Origin: JABDMH01 sp965223165
Lineage (GTDB): Bacteria > Bacteroidota > Bacteroidia > Chitinophagales > Saprospiraceae
Assembly (NCBI GenBank): GCA_965223165.1
Contig: CBDCVQ010000009.1
Coordinates: forward strand, 434,001-498,000
Length of the DNA stretch: 64,000 nt
Direction: 5' to 3'
The number at the start of each line of letters is the position of its first letter. Positions within the stretch are counted from its first letter, which is position 1. The position numbers were made by a program, and so were the translations under genes. Below are positions 8,636 to 17,169 of the stretch, piece after piece. A model generated the notes under the pieces. That model was not told the DNA's origin. It saw only the letters and a program-made list of their open reading frames with translations, and made no database searches.

Positions 8636-10123
8636 CTACCGGTCACTATCATGGGGAGACCGGCCAAACTGGTACTGGACGGACAGCCGAATCTGTCGAT
8701 GGAGTCGCGCGATATCGCTGGGATGCGCCACCGTCAGGTAGGACCTTAGGCCATGGGCATAGGTGAGATTTGCCGAAAGGTGGTCTAAGGCCTGGTAGGT
8801 AATCCCCAGTTCCAGCAAGGTGTTCTTCTTGTGCACCAGCCCATCGCTGAGCCGACGGCTGGGCATCACAGTAGGCATCTGGTTACCACTAAGCTGCGCA
8901 GCCAGGTCCAGCTCATTCACGGCATTTTCCAACAGCCAAAGCTGCGACACCCCGATGGAGGGTTGCCAGCGGCGATCTGGTAAAAACGTCAGGGTCAGCG
9001 GTACACGTGCGTATCGCAATCTCTCCGTACCGCCGACGTACAATACCTGAGAGGGATCCACCACACCTGAAAACATATCGTGGACGTCAATCCTTGCGGG
9101 CTCCCGCAAACCGACGGTGGCTACGTCCTCCTGCACAAACGTGTTGCGATCTCGCACCTGCCAAAAATGCAAGCCTGTGCCAATCGACATCCAGGATGCA
9201 ATCGGATAGCGCAGATCCGCGCCTGCCTCCCAGCTCAGCTCCTGCAGGCGGCTATCCACCACTGCACCGGCGGATACGGCAAACACGAACTTGCGTGAAG
9301 CTGGCCTTACCTCAATCGACGGCACCGAGGGAGTGGGGGGATGAGGTACAAGCGGAAGGCCGTACTGAAATCCTAAGGCACCCCCAGATGGCACCGGCAA
9401 GCTCGCCAATGCCAACGCTGACCGCCCGATTCCTAGTCGCTCCACCACAGGATTCGCCGTTTGGGATCTTACCTCCGGAGTCAACACCTCGTGGGGCTGA
9501 TCCTCCTTTGTATCGGTGGCAACAGCTTCCACACCTGCCGCCTGCGCGTCCTCGGTCCCCAGGGCTTCGATACTCCCCTCACGAGCGACTGCGGCCTCCT
9601 CGATCGCAGGATGATCTGCGATGGACCTATGCGCCTCGGCTACCTGATCGCCACCTTCTATCTTGCTCTCTGATCCTCTGCTGGTGACTGTCCGCGCGTC
9701 GGCGACAGCCACCTCCTTTGCTAGGTCTGACCTTTCGGTGTCAAGAAGCCTAGGATTTGCATCGCGCTGTGTACTTTGGTCGGTCGCGTTGCCCGTCGCT
9801 GCCTCCGTGCTTGGGCTTCCAGTCTGATCTGTATCCCGAGCCATAGCATCTGTTGTCACTCCCTCTCCTTGTTTGGGTCCTTCATCTGCGGGAATCCGCA
9901 GGGCCAATGGCTGATCTGATGCCGGAGATTTTGGGGAGAACAGGCCAAGGCTATAACCACCGGCGATCAAAATCAGCACCAACCCGGCGGCGGCCAACGG
10001 CCACCAAAACACGCGTCTTTTGCGCTTCACGGGCATCTCCTTGTCCAGGATCACCTGCATCTGTAGCCATCCCTGATCGACCAAAGATCCGTACTGATCT
10101 CGATCAATGCTTTCCTTGGACAT
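8636..10123 (-). CDS. Inner-membrane-anchored protein with C-terminal outer-membrane beta-barrel
   Basis: 495 residues from ATG 10123-10121 (MSKESIDRDQYGSLVDQGW). About 35 cytosolic residues ending in KRKRR precede one membrane helix (WWPLAAAGLVLILIAGGYSL). A long low-complexity Ala/Glu/Asp-rich periplasmic stretch (about 75-245) follows, then a ~210-residue beta-rich region (FVFAVSAGAVVD, WMSIGTGLHFW, RLHRQIRLSVQYQFGR) like PorT/OmpW-style 8-strand barrels. The start overlaps the end of the ECF sigma gene by 20 bases, so the two are coupled. The N-terminal part sits where an anti-sigma factor is expected, but I see no zinc-binding ZAS motif. The protein may link inner and outer membrane across the periplasm. 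Family members of this layout in Bacteroidota are generally left unnamed. Confidence 0.85.
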   Translation of the reverse strand: MSKESIDRDQYGSLVDQGWLQMQVILDKEMPVKRKRRVFWWPLAAAGLVLILIAGGYSLGLFSPKSPASDQPLALRIPADEGPKQGEGVTTDAMARDTDQTGSPSTEAATGNATDQSTQRDANPRLLDTERSDLAKEVAVADARTVTSRGSESKIEGGDQVAEAHRSIADHPAIEEAAVAREGSIEALGTEDAQAAGVEAVATDTKEDQPHEVLTPEVRSQTANPVVERLGIGRSALALASLPVPSGGALGFQYGLPLVPHPPTPSVPSIEVRPASRKFVFAVSAGAVVDSRLQELSWEAGADLRYPIASWMSIGTGLHFWQVRDRNTFVQEDVATVGLREPARIDVHDMFSGVVDPSQVLYVGGTERLRYARVPLTLTFLPDRRWQPSIGVSQLWLLENAVNELDLAAQLSGNQMPTVMPSRRLSDGLVHKKNTLLELGITYQALDHLSANLTYAHGLRSYLTVAHPSDIARLHRQIRLSVQYQFGRSPHDSDR

Positions 10124-10667
10124 AAGCGTTCCTTTGTTGCTTGAGTAATTCTTGTAGTTTCTTGCGTGCGGCCGCCAGATGCCACTTCGAGGTGTTCTCA
10201 CTCATTTGCAGCCGTTCACCAATCTCCCGATGGTTATATCCTTCGATCGCGTACATCTTAAAAACCTGCTCCGTCTTGGCCGGTAGTTGGGCCACCATCT
10301 TCATGAGATCCTCCAAATACAAGCCGGATACGATCTCCGGATTCGCCGCATCATCATAATCTTCAAACACCATAAACTGAATGTATTTTGCATCTCGCCT
10401 AAAGTGGTCTGACATGGCGTGATATACGATCCTGCGTACCCAGCCTTCCAGCGATCCTTTGTGGGCAAACGTGTCTATCTTTTTGAAGACCTTGAGAAAC
10501 CCATCGTTGCAGATACTCATGGCCACTTCCGTGTCTCGGGTGTACCGCATGCACATCTGCATCATTGTCCCAAAATAGCGTCGATACAGCGCCTCCTGAT
10601 GCACTCGATTGTTGTCGGCACAGCCGGCTACTAGTTCTCGCTCTGTATACTTCTTTCCTTGGGTCAT
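10104..10667 (-). CDS. ECF-type RNA polymerase sigma factor
   Basis: 187 residues with the two sigma-70 regions of the extracytoplasmic-function class. Region 2 spans about residues 25-95 (EALYRRYFGTMMQMCMRY, NDGFLKVFKKI, LEGWVRRIVYHAMSDHFRR). Region 4 spans about 125-180 (VAQLPAKTEQVFKMYAIEG, YNHREIGERLQMSENTSKWHL). It is the third gene of a minus-strand run: LVIVD lipoprotein, outer-membrane-type protein, sigma factor, anchored beta-barrel protein. The downstream partner overlaps it by 20 bases and probably controls it or is controlled by it. Such sigma factors direct polymerase to envelope-related promoters; the target genes are not evident here. Confidence 0.95.
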   Translation of the reverse strand: MTQGKKYTERELVAGCADNNRVHQEALYRRYFGTMMQMCMRYTRDTEVAMSICNDGFLKVFKKIDTFAHKGSLEGWVRRIVYHAMSDHFRRDAKYIQFMVFEDYDDAANPEIVSGLYLEDLMKMVAQLPAKTEQVFKMYAIEGYNHREIGERLQMSENTSKWHLAAARKKLQELLKQQRNAYVQGKH

Positions 10668-10706
10668 TCAGCCTTTGGCGCACAAAAACATGTCCAGATT
10701 TCTCCA

Positions 10707-11498
10707 TCAGAAGAGAAATCCGATTCGCATATTAAGCCGTTTGTATGTAATATCAACGTCTGACCGCTCCGAAAGTCGTCCATAGACGAATGAAGCCTTC
10801 TGATATTTGAGTCCGATGTCAAGCACTACGTTCATGCCCTTGCGCCCACCCAAGCGAAGGCCCCAGGCCGGATTGATCATCCAACCACCCCTTGCGTCCT
10901 CGATGCCCTGATCTCGGTTGCTCAGGCCAATGCCGTAGCCTCCTCGAAGGGTGACATAGGGCGAGACATTCTGCTCAAGGAGGTATCCCCGCACTTCGCC
11001 AAAGATGGGTACGACCATCTCCCCGGCGGATCGGTGGTAAAAATCGATGCCGGTGCCAAGCCCAAAGCCCAGCCACCGATGGTGCTGATACCCCAATACG
11101 GCGGTTAGTTCGAAGCCGGTCAGTCCTCCTGCCTCTGCCGCAGTGGTATTCTGGGTGATGCCAAAGGTGGTGGCATGGTAGAGCCCACGCTCGGGAAACT
11201 CGTATAGACGACTCAATTTGCCCGCTGCCACTTGGCTGAAATTCGTGCCCTCGGGATCCACATACTTTACACCCTTGATCGACTCGTCAGGTATCGTCAG
11301 GGTGTCTCCATAAGACAGATCAATCATGGTCAGCTCGCCACCCGGTACGTAAGAGAGCAGATGACCTCTCAGGACAAAGCCCTTCTTGAGATAAAGCAAC
11401 ACCGCCGGCCGTTGGGGCTGCGTAACTTCCTGAGCAGACAGCCTGGGAGCCGATGTGAAGAGAAGTATTCCCAAGACTCCTATTAATACATACTTCAT
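10707..11498 (-). CDS. Outer-membrane beta-barrel-type exported protein
   Basis: 263 residues from ATG 11498-11496; a longer frame would start inside the preceding gene. Signal peptide MKYVLIGVLGILLFTS...LSAQ is followed by a ~70-residue domain with alternating small beta motifs (LLYLKKGFVLRGHLLSY, GDTLTIPDESIKGVKYV) and then repeated amphipathic beta strands ending in a C-terminal aromatic (LNMRIGFLF), the usual signature of barrel insertion. Only 10 bases follow the stop of the LVIVD lipoprotein gene and 39 separate it from the sigma factor, so it is in the same operon. Probably an outer-membrane protein of the envelope stress or signalling unit; exact role unknown. Confidence 0.85.
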   Translation of the reverse strand: MKYVLIGVLGILLFTSAPRLSAQEVTQPQRPAVLLYLKKGFVLRGHLLSYVPGGELTMIDLSYGDTLTIPDESIKGVKYVDPEGTNFSQVAAGKLSRLYEFPERGLYHATTFGITQNTTAAEAGGLTGFELTAVLGYQHHRWLGFGLGTGIDFYHRSAGEMVVPIFGEVRGYLLEQNVSPYVTLRGGYGIGLSNRDQGIEDARGGWMINPAWGLRLGGRKGMNVVLDIGLKYQKASFVYGRLSERSDVDITYKRLNMRIGFLF

Positions 11499-11508
11499 GG
11501 CGGCCGCG

Positions 11509-12789
11509 TTAGGGTAGTTTAACAATGGGAATCTCACTGATCAGGTTGAGCTTCTTTGGATCTGACGAATTGTACTGTTGCAGCCCATCTTTGCCGACCA
11601 CCAAGAGGTGATCACTGGTCAGGGCGATCACATCGTAGGCGTGACTTCCCTTGAGGTGGCTAAGTATCTGCACGTCTTCTCGGTCGGAGACATCAAAGGC
11701 TTTCAGGCCAAATTCGCCCTCGCAGATGTACAAGACATCTCCGCTCAGCGCCAAGCCGTGGGGATTGTCCATAGCATAGGTGTTGATCAGTCGGGGAAGG
11801 GTGAGATCCTCGATATCGATCACATCGAGCTGATTGTTAAAGCCCTCGCAGCGGGTACCGTCTCGCAAGGTCACGAAGGCCGTATTGTCATCAGCTACCA
11901 CGGGGTCGCAGGCGCGTGCATGCTCGAAGCTTGATAGAAACTGGGGGTCATCGGGCACGGCAATATCGTAGATAAACATCCCAGTCTCCGACCCTATGAA
12001 CAGACGATCCCTGAATGGATAGATCGTTTCGATGCCCCAGCCCATATTACGACTATTGCTCAGGCGAGGTCGGCTGGGATTCACCAGATCAAAGACTTTC
12101 AACTCGCTCTGGGAAACGGTGTAAAGGTGCTGAGCAGCGATCGTAAATCGGGCGGTGGAGCCTCCGGTGCCGCTCTGCGACTCTGGGACTGCCACGTTGC
12201 CGCTGAAACGATCGACGGCAGCCGAATGCTCAAGTACCCAGAAGCCCCCACCACCTGTGTTGTTGGACCAGCGCACACTGTTGAAGTTGGGATCCGAGCA
12301 ATCCAGGGTCATGGTCTGGTCGACCTGCTCATGGTAGACGAGGAACCCGCGGTTGGGATCCTCCCAAATGTTGTCAAAGGCGTTGCGCACTCTGCTGGTT
12401 TCCGTGGGGTTAGTCACATCGCTGATATCCAAAGTGATCAATGAATTGAACTTGTTGGCCTGCAGTCGATCCTTGTATACGGCAAAATGCTCGTTGCCTT
12501 CAATGCCGATGAATGCCTCATTGATCGGATTGGCTGGATCGGTATTGTCAAAGACGTGGATGCCCTCGCGAAATTCATTGATCAGGAGGCGATGCTGATA
12601 GACATAGATGATCCCCGGATTTTCCAAGGCTCGGGGTCCCAGCACCGTGATCGGGGCATCGATCTGAGTCTGGGAACGATAGACGGGCTCAAAGCGCACG
12701 AAAGTCCTGGTCTCCGTGCAGTCGTCCTTTAAGCATCCGGTCAAGAGCGAGAGGGCGACCAAAACCAGGAATGAAATTTTGATATTCAT
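11509..12789 (-). CDS. LVIVD-repeat beta-propeller lipoprotein
   Basis: 426 residues from ATG 12789-12787 (MNIKISFLVLVALSLLTGC), giving a lipobox cysteine at position 19. The rest consists of LVIVD-type repeats, each with an interrupted blade such as LITLDISDVTNPTETS, LKVFDLVNPSRPRLS, MFIYDIAVPDDPQFLSS, LDVIDIEDLTLPRLI and LKAFDVSDREDVQIL, which fold as a beta-propeller. Exported LVIVD proteins are common in Bacteroidota, mostly without defined activity. First gene of the four-gene minus-strand operon with the outer-membrane protein, ECF sigma factor and anchored barrel. Confidence 0.9.
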   Translation of the reverse strand: MNIKISFLVLVALSLLTGCLKDDCTETRTFVRFEPVYRSQTQIDAPITVLGPRALENPGIIYVYQHRLLINEFREGIHVFDNTDPANPINEAFIGIEGNEHFAVYKDRLQANKFNSLITLDISDVTNPTETSRVRNAFDNIWEDPNRGFLVYHEQVDQTMTLDCSDPNFNSVRWSNNTGGGGFWVLEHSAAVDRFSGNVAVPESQSGTGGSTARFTIAAQHLYTVSQSELKVFDLVNPSRPRLSNSRNMGWGIETIYPFRDRLFIGSETGMFIYDIAVPDDPQFLSSFEHARACDPVVADDNTAFVTLRDGTRCEGFNNQLDVIDIEDLTLPRLINTYAMDNPHGLALSGDVLYICEGEFGLKAFDVSDREDVQILSHLKGSHAYDVIALTSDHLLVVGKDGLQQYNSSDPKKLNLISEIPIVKLP

Positions 12790-12953
12790 CGTCAATCTTT
12801 TTAGTGGTTCTATCTGGCAAGACTCAGTGAAGGGACGATTGGGTTGGGTCTCCACAGGACAAATTATTCGAAAGTCGCCAGGAGGACGAGATGCATTTCT
12901 GACTCTAAGTCAAAAAAGAGGATGCGACAGTGGATTTATAGAAGCAAAGTGCC

Positions 12954-12961
12954 TAACTTTG
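12954..12961 (+). promoter_or_regulatory. Possible -7 element upstream of acyl-CoA dehydrogenase gene
   Basis: TAACTTTG matches the Bacteroidota consensus TAnnTTTG and lies 59 bp before the start codon at 13020. I see no convincing TTG at the -33 position, so this is a weak call. Confidence 0.3.
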
Positions 12962-13019
12962 GGCTAACATCACCTTACACCTAAAGCAATATCATCTTTT
13001 AACACAAAGTCAATTTTCT

Positions 13020-14807
13020 ATGGAAACGCTAACCGATAAGCAACAACTGATCCGGGGGGGTGCCTTTCTCGTGCAAGACACTACGCCCGCCGAAACCTAC
13101 GTCCCTGAAGACATGACCGAGGAGCAAGCCATGATCCGTGACATGGCCAAGGATTTTGTCAAAGGACATAGTGGTGTGGATGGACACGTACTCGAAAAGC
13201 AAGCTTCCCTCATGGAGACAGCGGGAGAGTTGGGCTTGCTCGGTGCACACATGCCGGAGGCCTATGGCGGCATGGAGCTGGATACCAATACCAACACCAT
13301 GATCGCCGAGGAGATTGGGCACGGCAGCGGCTCCTTCAATACCACCTTTGCGGCCCATATCGGCATCGGGATGCTCCCTATACTCTACTTCGGCAGCGAA
13401 GAACAGAAGAGCAAATACTTGCCAAAACTGATTTCCGGAGAATGGAAGGCAGCCTACTGTCTGACCGAACCCTCCTCTGGTTCCGATGCGTTGGCCGCCA
13501 AGTCCAGGGCAGATCTGACCGAAGATGGGCAGTCGTACATCATCAATGGGCAAAAGATGTGGATTTCCAACGCTGGTTTTGCCGACCTCTTCATCGTCTT
13601 TGCACAGATAGGCGGCGATCAATTTACCGGCTTTGTGGTCGAAGCCGGTCTGAAAGGGATCAGCCTGGGAGAGGAAGAAAAGAAGCTCGGCATCAAGGGC
13701 AGCTCTACCCGGCAGGTCTTCTTCGAAAATGTACAAGTGCCCAAGGATAGTGTATTAGGTGAGATCGGCCGCGGCCATTTGATCGCATTCAACGCCCTAA
13801 ACATCGGGAGATTTAAACTTGGCACGATGGCGATGGGTGGAGCTAAGCTGTCTTGTACCACCAGCATCCAGTACGCTAATGAGCGGATCCAGTTTAAGCA
13901 GCCAATCAGCAGCTTTGGCGCGATTCAGCACAAGTTGGCCCAGCAGGCCATCCAAGTTTACGCCTTAGAAAGTGCTGTCTATCGCGTATCCAATCTCCTC
14001 AACCAGTTTAAGAAGCAATTGGAGGCAGAAGGGGAAAGCCTGGAGAAAGCCCTCCTCAAGTCGGCCGAGGAGTATGCCATCGAATGCGCTTGTATCAAGA
14101 TCGCCGGATCCGAATACCTGGATCACATCGTCGACGAGATGGTCCAGATACACGGAGGGTATGGCTACTCGGAGGAGTATCCTGCGGCCAGGGCTTATCG
14201 CGATCAAAGGATCAACCGGATCTACGAGGGTACCAACGAGATCAACCGCATGTTGATCATCAATATGCTGATGAAACGAGCCATGAAAGGGGCCTTTGAT
14301 ATGGTCAATCCCGCCTGGGCCGTGCAAAAGGAGCTGACGAAAATGCCAAGCTTCGGCAAACCGGAGGGCCCCTTTGGGCAGGAAGAAAAGGCCATCGGCG
14401 ACTTTAAGAAGCTGGCACTGATGGTCCTCGGAGCTGCCGCAAAACTGCAAATGGACGGCGAGCTCGATCTCCGCGAAGATCAGGAAATTTTGATGAATGG
14501 CGCGGACCTTTTGATCGACATCTTTGTGGCCGAGTCGCTCTTGCTACGGGTACAAAAGCTCACTGACCGGGAGAAGCCGGCGGAGCAAGAAGTGTACCGG
14601 GCTATGCTCGAGACGTACTTCCACGACGTCAACGCCCGGCTGCAGAAGACAGCCACAGATGCCCTGGCCTCATTTGCCTCCGGTGATTTGCTGAAGACAT
14701 TCTTGATGGGGGTGAAGCGATTTGCCTCCTATCCGGCTGTCAATGTGAAAGATCGCAGACGCACGATTGCCAAGCACCTGATCGCTGCAGGAGAATATCG
14801 ACTTTAG
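13020..14807 (+). CDS. Acyl-CoA dehydrogenase, long form with C-terminal extension
   Basis: 595-residue FAD enzyme that oxidises acyl-CoA to trans-2-enoyl-CoA in fatty-acid or branched-chain breakdown, passing electrons to ETF. The N-terminal helical domain has EEQAMIRDMAKDFV. The middle beta domain has the flavin/substrate motif AAYCLTEPSSGSDA and KMWISNAGFADLF. The C-terminal helical domain has QIHGGYGYSEEYPAAR and IYEGTNEINRMLI, whose first glutamate (about residue 403) is the expected catalytic base. About 180 residues follow, a helical extension found in the ~590-residue subgroup. The intergenic region to the divergent LVIVD gene is 230 bp. A TetR regulator is convergent just downstream and may control it. 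Confidence 0.95.
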   Translation: METLTDKQQLIRGGAFLVQDTTPAETYVPEDMTEEQAMIRDMAKDFVKGHSGVDGHVLEKQASLMETAGELGLLGAHMPEAYGGMELDTNTNTMIAEEIGHGSGSFNTTFAAHIGIGMLPILYFGSEEQKSKYLPKLISGEWKAAYCLTEPSSGSDALAAKSRADLTEDGQSYIINGQKMWISNAGFADLFIVFAQIGGDQFTGFVVEAGLKGISLGEEEKKLGIKGSSTRQVFFENVQVPKDSVLGEIGRGHLIAFNALNIGRFKLGTMAMGGAKLSCTTSIQYANERIQFKQPISSFGAIQHKLAQQAIQVYALESAVYRVSNLLNQFKKQLEAEGESLEKALLKSAEEYAIECACIKIAGSEYLDHIVDEMVQIHGGYGYSEEYPAARAYRDQRINRIYEGTNEINRMLIINMLMKRAMKGAFDMVNPAWAVQKELTKMPSFGKPEGPFGQEEKAIGDFKKLALMVLGAAAKLQMDGELDLREDQEILMNGADLLIDIFVAESLLLRVQKLTDREKPAEQEVYRAMLETYFHDVNARLQKTATDALASFASGDLLKTFLMGVKRFASYPAVNVKDRRRTIAKHLIAAGEYRL

Positions 14808-14843
14808 CAGAGTTTCGTTTGATAAATAAGTGCAACACTAGTA

Positions 14844-15524
14844 CTAGTCCTCCTTGAGCAGGATGTCTCTTAAGACGCTGATCTGGTAGCTACGCCACTC
14901 GCTGATGTCGACATTGAGCAAGGTCTGGCGGTGACTGCCGGCGGCAACGTTAAGTTTGGCAAATCCCGTCACCGAAGCCCAGGCGATTAAGTAGAGCAGC
15001 TCTGGTTTTTGCCGGTTGCGGATACTGCCGTCTGCTACCCCTCTTTCAATCTCCTTCGTGGTCAGTGAGACCGGGAGGTTTTGGATGCCTTGTACCATCC
15101 GGTAGTACATGCTGTCTTTCAGGGCGTCGGTCAACTTGGCCCTGTCTTTACCATCCTTGGTCGAACGATTGAGGGTCATGTAGTCGAGCATCACCTCAGC
15201 GTAGAAGAAGTTTCGCTCACAGAAGTCCAGATAGGCTTCAACCACACCCAAGACCACCTCCAGACCGTTTTGGTCCTTTCTTGCATCAATGGTCCGATAG
15301 ATGTAGTCATTGAGGGTATTTAGTGCCCGATAGGTCACGGCCATGTAGAGATTCTCTTTGGTATCAAAGTAGAAGTAGACCGTCCCCTTACTTACTCCCG
15401 CCCGTTGTGCTACATCCTCCATTTTGGCGTTGGCATACCCCACCGCAGAGAAGACCTCTTCCGCTGCATCGATGATGTTTCGCTCTTTTTCGCTACGCCT
15501 TGGATTGGACTGCAGTTTGTTCAT
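14844..15524 (-). CDS. TetR/AcrR-family transcriptional regulator
   Basis: 226 residues from ATG 15524-15522 (MNKLQSNPRRSEKERN). The N-terminal 60 residues are a standard TetR helix-turn-helix: IIDAAEEVFSAVGYANAKMEDVAQRAGVSKGTVYFYFDTKENLY. The rest is the variable helical ligand-binding and dimerisation domain. It is convergent with the acyl-CoA dehydrogenase gene (36 bp between stops). TetR proteins beside fatty-acid oxidation genes often sense acyl-CoA, which would fit here but is inferred. A TATTTTTG on the minus strand at 15543-15550 could be its -7 promoter element. No clear palindromic operator was noticed. Confidence 0.93.
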   Translation of the reverse strand: MNKLQSNPRRSEKERNIIDAAEEVFSAVGYANAKMEDVAQRAGVSKGTVYFYFDTKENLYMAVTYRALNTLNDYIYRTIDARKDQNGLEVVLGVVEAYLDFCERNFFYAEVMLDYMTLNRSTKDGKDRAKLTDALKDSMYYRMVQGIQNLPVSLTTKEIERGVADGSIRNRQKPELLYLIAWASVTGFAKLNVAAGSHRQTLLNVDISEWRSYQISVLRDILLKED

Positions 15525-15599
15525 GACGGCAATTGTAGCGGACAAAAATAACAAAAGTTCGATCCGGCTTTCGCCAGGCAGAATTGTCTAGAATTGTCC

Positions 15600-15881
15600 A
15601 GCAGGCAATTGCATTATGGGATTCTACACTTATCTAGCAACGGCCAAAGAATTGCCGGCAGAATGCCCTGTTCAAGTAGTTGAACCCACTTAAGGACAAC
15701 TACTCCACGGCATAACCTCGCTAGTATGTGTCAGGCGGGGACGCCCTGACACGGCCAGCTTTTCCACCGGCCACTGGCCTCAAAGGCCAACACAGCCCAG
15801 CTCAGGCCGCGTTTGGCGTCCCCGCCAAACGCCATGGTAGCTCGCTGTCGCCCCGAAGCCTTGACAATGCGATTGCCCTGC
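15600..15881. mobile_element. MITE-like element, family 2, copy A
   Basis: A ~280-bp non-coding element that recurs in inverted orientation at 57062-57348. Its ends are related inverted repeats: GCAGGCAATTGCATTA at the left (from 15601) and AATGCGATTGCCCTGC at the right (to 15881). Inside are two strong hairpins, TGTCAGGCG...CGCCCTGACA (15728-15751) and GTTTGGCG/CGCCAAAC (15811-15830, loop TCCC). Another partial left end follows (15887-15920, GTCTAGAAATCGTCCAGCAG...), so one end sequence is repeated in direct orientation on both sides. No open reading frame and no transposase nearby; presumably mobilised in trans or a structural repeat. Confidence 0.72.
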
Positions 15882-15998
15882 ATCGTCTAGAAATCGTCCA
15901 GCAGGGCAATCGTATTATTGAAGAAAGTACGTCCAAAGTGCTCGGTGGAAGAATGTGGTCCTTTGTGTTCAGGCGAGGCCGCCGCCTGCCCAGCCAAC

Positions 15999-16031
15999 AA
16001 AAAAGACCATCGGGGGTCGATGGCCTTTTTT
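15999..16031. terminator. Bidirectional Rho-independent terminator
   Basis: An A-run, the stem arms CCATCG (16008-16013) and CGATGG (16018-16023) and a T-run form a symmetrical intrinsic terminator. It lies 34 bp beyond the stop of the small secreted protein gene on the minus strand and probably ends its transcript. Confidence 0.8.
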
Positions 16032-16064
16032 GAATTGGCGAGAAATAATTGATTGCAATCTTTG

Positions 16065-16373
16065 TCAGGCAGAAAGATTGCGGTCATCATCATAATCTGT
16101 AACCCGGTGGGCCGCAGATCTGAGATGTACGGATTTATGATGCATTTCAGAAGTGGACTGAGTGTTGCCTAACGTATAAGCATAACCGCTAGCATGGTCC
16201 AGGTGGTCTTCCTCAATGGGAAAGACGAACTCTTGGTCCATCTGAAATTGGAGCAAATCAATGGGAGTCAGCACAATTTCAAGCCCCGCAACCACTTGTT
16301 CGTTCTGTGCGTGTATTTGCGCGGAAGCGTACAGGATGCAACAAAATAGGATCAAGTACAGATTCTTCCTCAT
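16065..16373 (-). CDS. Small secreted protein, unknown
   Basis: 102 residues from ATG 16373-16371 (MRKNLYLILFCCILYASAQ), with a clear signal peptide ending near IHAQ. The mature part of ~80 residues is hydrophilic, has an acidic DYDDDRN near the end and contains no cysteine. I do not recognise it. Its 5' side is free of other genes and a good terminator follows, which supports a real single-gene unit. It is boxed in by repeat elements on both sides (15600-15881 and 16540-16766). Confidence 0.6.
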   Translation of the reverse strand: MRKNLYLILFCCILYASAQIHAQNEQVVAGLEIVLTPIDLLQFQMDQEFVFPIEEDHLDHASGYAYTLGNTQSTSEMHHKSVHLRSAAHRVTDYDDDRNLSA

Positions 16374-16539
16374 AGGCACATTAGTGCTTTCTTTTAAGTT
16401 AATGCTTTTTTGGCCGCAAGTCAACAACATTGGACTGTTTTGTGCGCTCTTTGAGGCATGGACCCTTGCCCGTTGCCAGTCAGTCGCAGGTGATGGAGTA
16501 GAGTGGCCCTCCGCCTAGATTCGCTGCCATGGTTGTCTA

Positions 16540-16766
16540 CTAGTAGAGTTTCGCATTAAATCCTGTGGTCAATTCTAATGTCTTTGGTCCGCATACTTCG
16601 TTGCAAAGCCTCGCCATAGACTACGGCTAGCCGCCCACCCGCTGTCGCGGTTGCCTCACATCTCGCAATGTCATGCCCGACGCTACGAGATCGCTCCGTC
16701 ATGCCACGCCTGCGAACAAAATCCTATTGGAATTATTCAACATATATAATTGCGAAACTCTACTAG
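16540..16766. mobile_element. MITE-like element, family 1, full copy
   Basis: 227-bp non-coding element bounded by near-perfect inverted repeats: CTAGTAGAGTTTCGCATTA at the left and, reversed, CTAGTAGAGTTTCGCAATTA at the right. TCTA flanks it on both sides (16536-16539 and 16767-16770), as expected of a 4-bp target duplication. Related copies lie at 37108-37300 and 46694-46859 and share inner blocks (AATGTCTTTGGTCCGCATAC, GCGAACAAAATCCTAT). It encodes no protein. Terminal repeats, small size and copy number fit a miniature inverted-repeat transposable element moved by a transposase elsewhere. Confidence 0.85.
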
Positions 16767-17111
16767 TCTATTGCTACGATGCGGCTCCATCTGTTCCCGC
16801 CACATCGAGGGTGCTCTCAAGCGTATCGGGCTGGAAAGTCGAGTGCGACAGCGGGATCTTATCCACGTCCGGTCACCCCGCGCTGCTTTGATGGCTGGAC
16901 GAGGACAGGCGGATATGGGCATACCCGCATGCGCAGAACTGGCGCAATTTGTTCGAAAAATTTGCAGAATTATAATTTTAACACGATATTTACCAGCTCC
17001 CCGACCATCTTGCATAATTTCTTTACGGATTTTGTGTTTGAGCTGCCTGAGCATTGCCTTCAGGTGGCTTTTTTAGTGCCTCCCATCGAGATTCGTGCAT
17101 CGCTCCTCGAT
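16767..17111. other. Intergenic stretch before padR
   Basis: No gene is supported here. The right part is AT-rich. At about 17040-17076 a GCCTGA/TTCAGG hairpin followed by six T's looks like an intrinsic terminator on the plus strand, but no upstream gene accounts for it. It may be a relic or the end of an unrecognised small RNA. Confidence 0.35.
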
Positions 17112-17169
17112 ATTTGTCAGACAAATCTCATAATAATGCTAGGTTTGTTTGACAAATCTCACAATAATG
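17112..17169 (+). promoter_or_regulatory. Duplicated palindromic operator of padR
   Basis: A perfect palindrome ATTTGTCAGACAAAT (17112-17126) and a second, less perfect copy TTTGTTTGACAAAT (17144-17157) are each followed by CTCAYAATAATG. The whole block is a tandem repeat with a 31-bp step, and the second ATG (17167) is the padR start codon. PadR repressors commonly bind palindromes around their own promoter, so these are the likely autoregulatory sites. Confidence 0.65.

Noticed and set aside
17136..17166. Alternative ATG start for padR
   Set aside because: It is 31 bp before the true ATG and out of frame with the regulator; it belongs to the duplicated operator.
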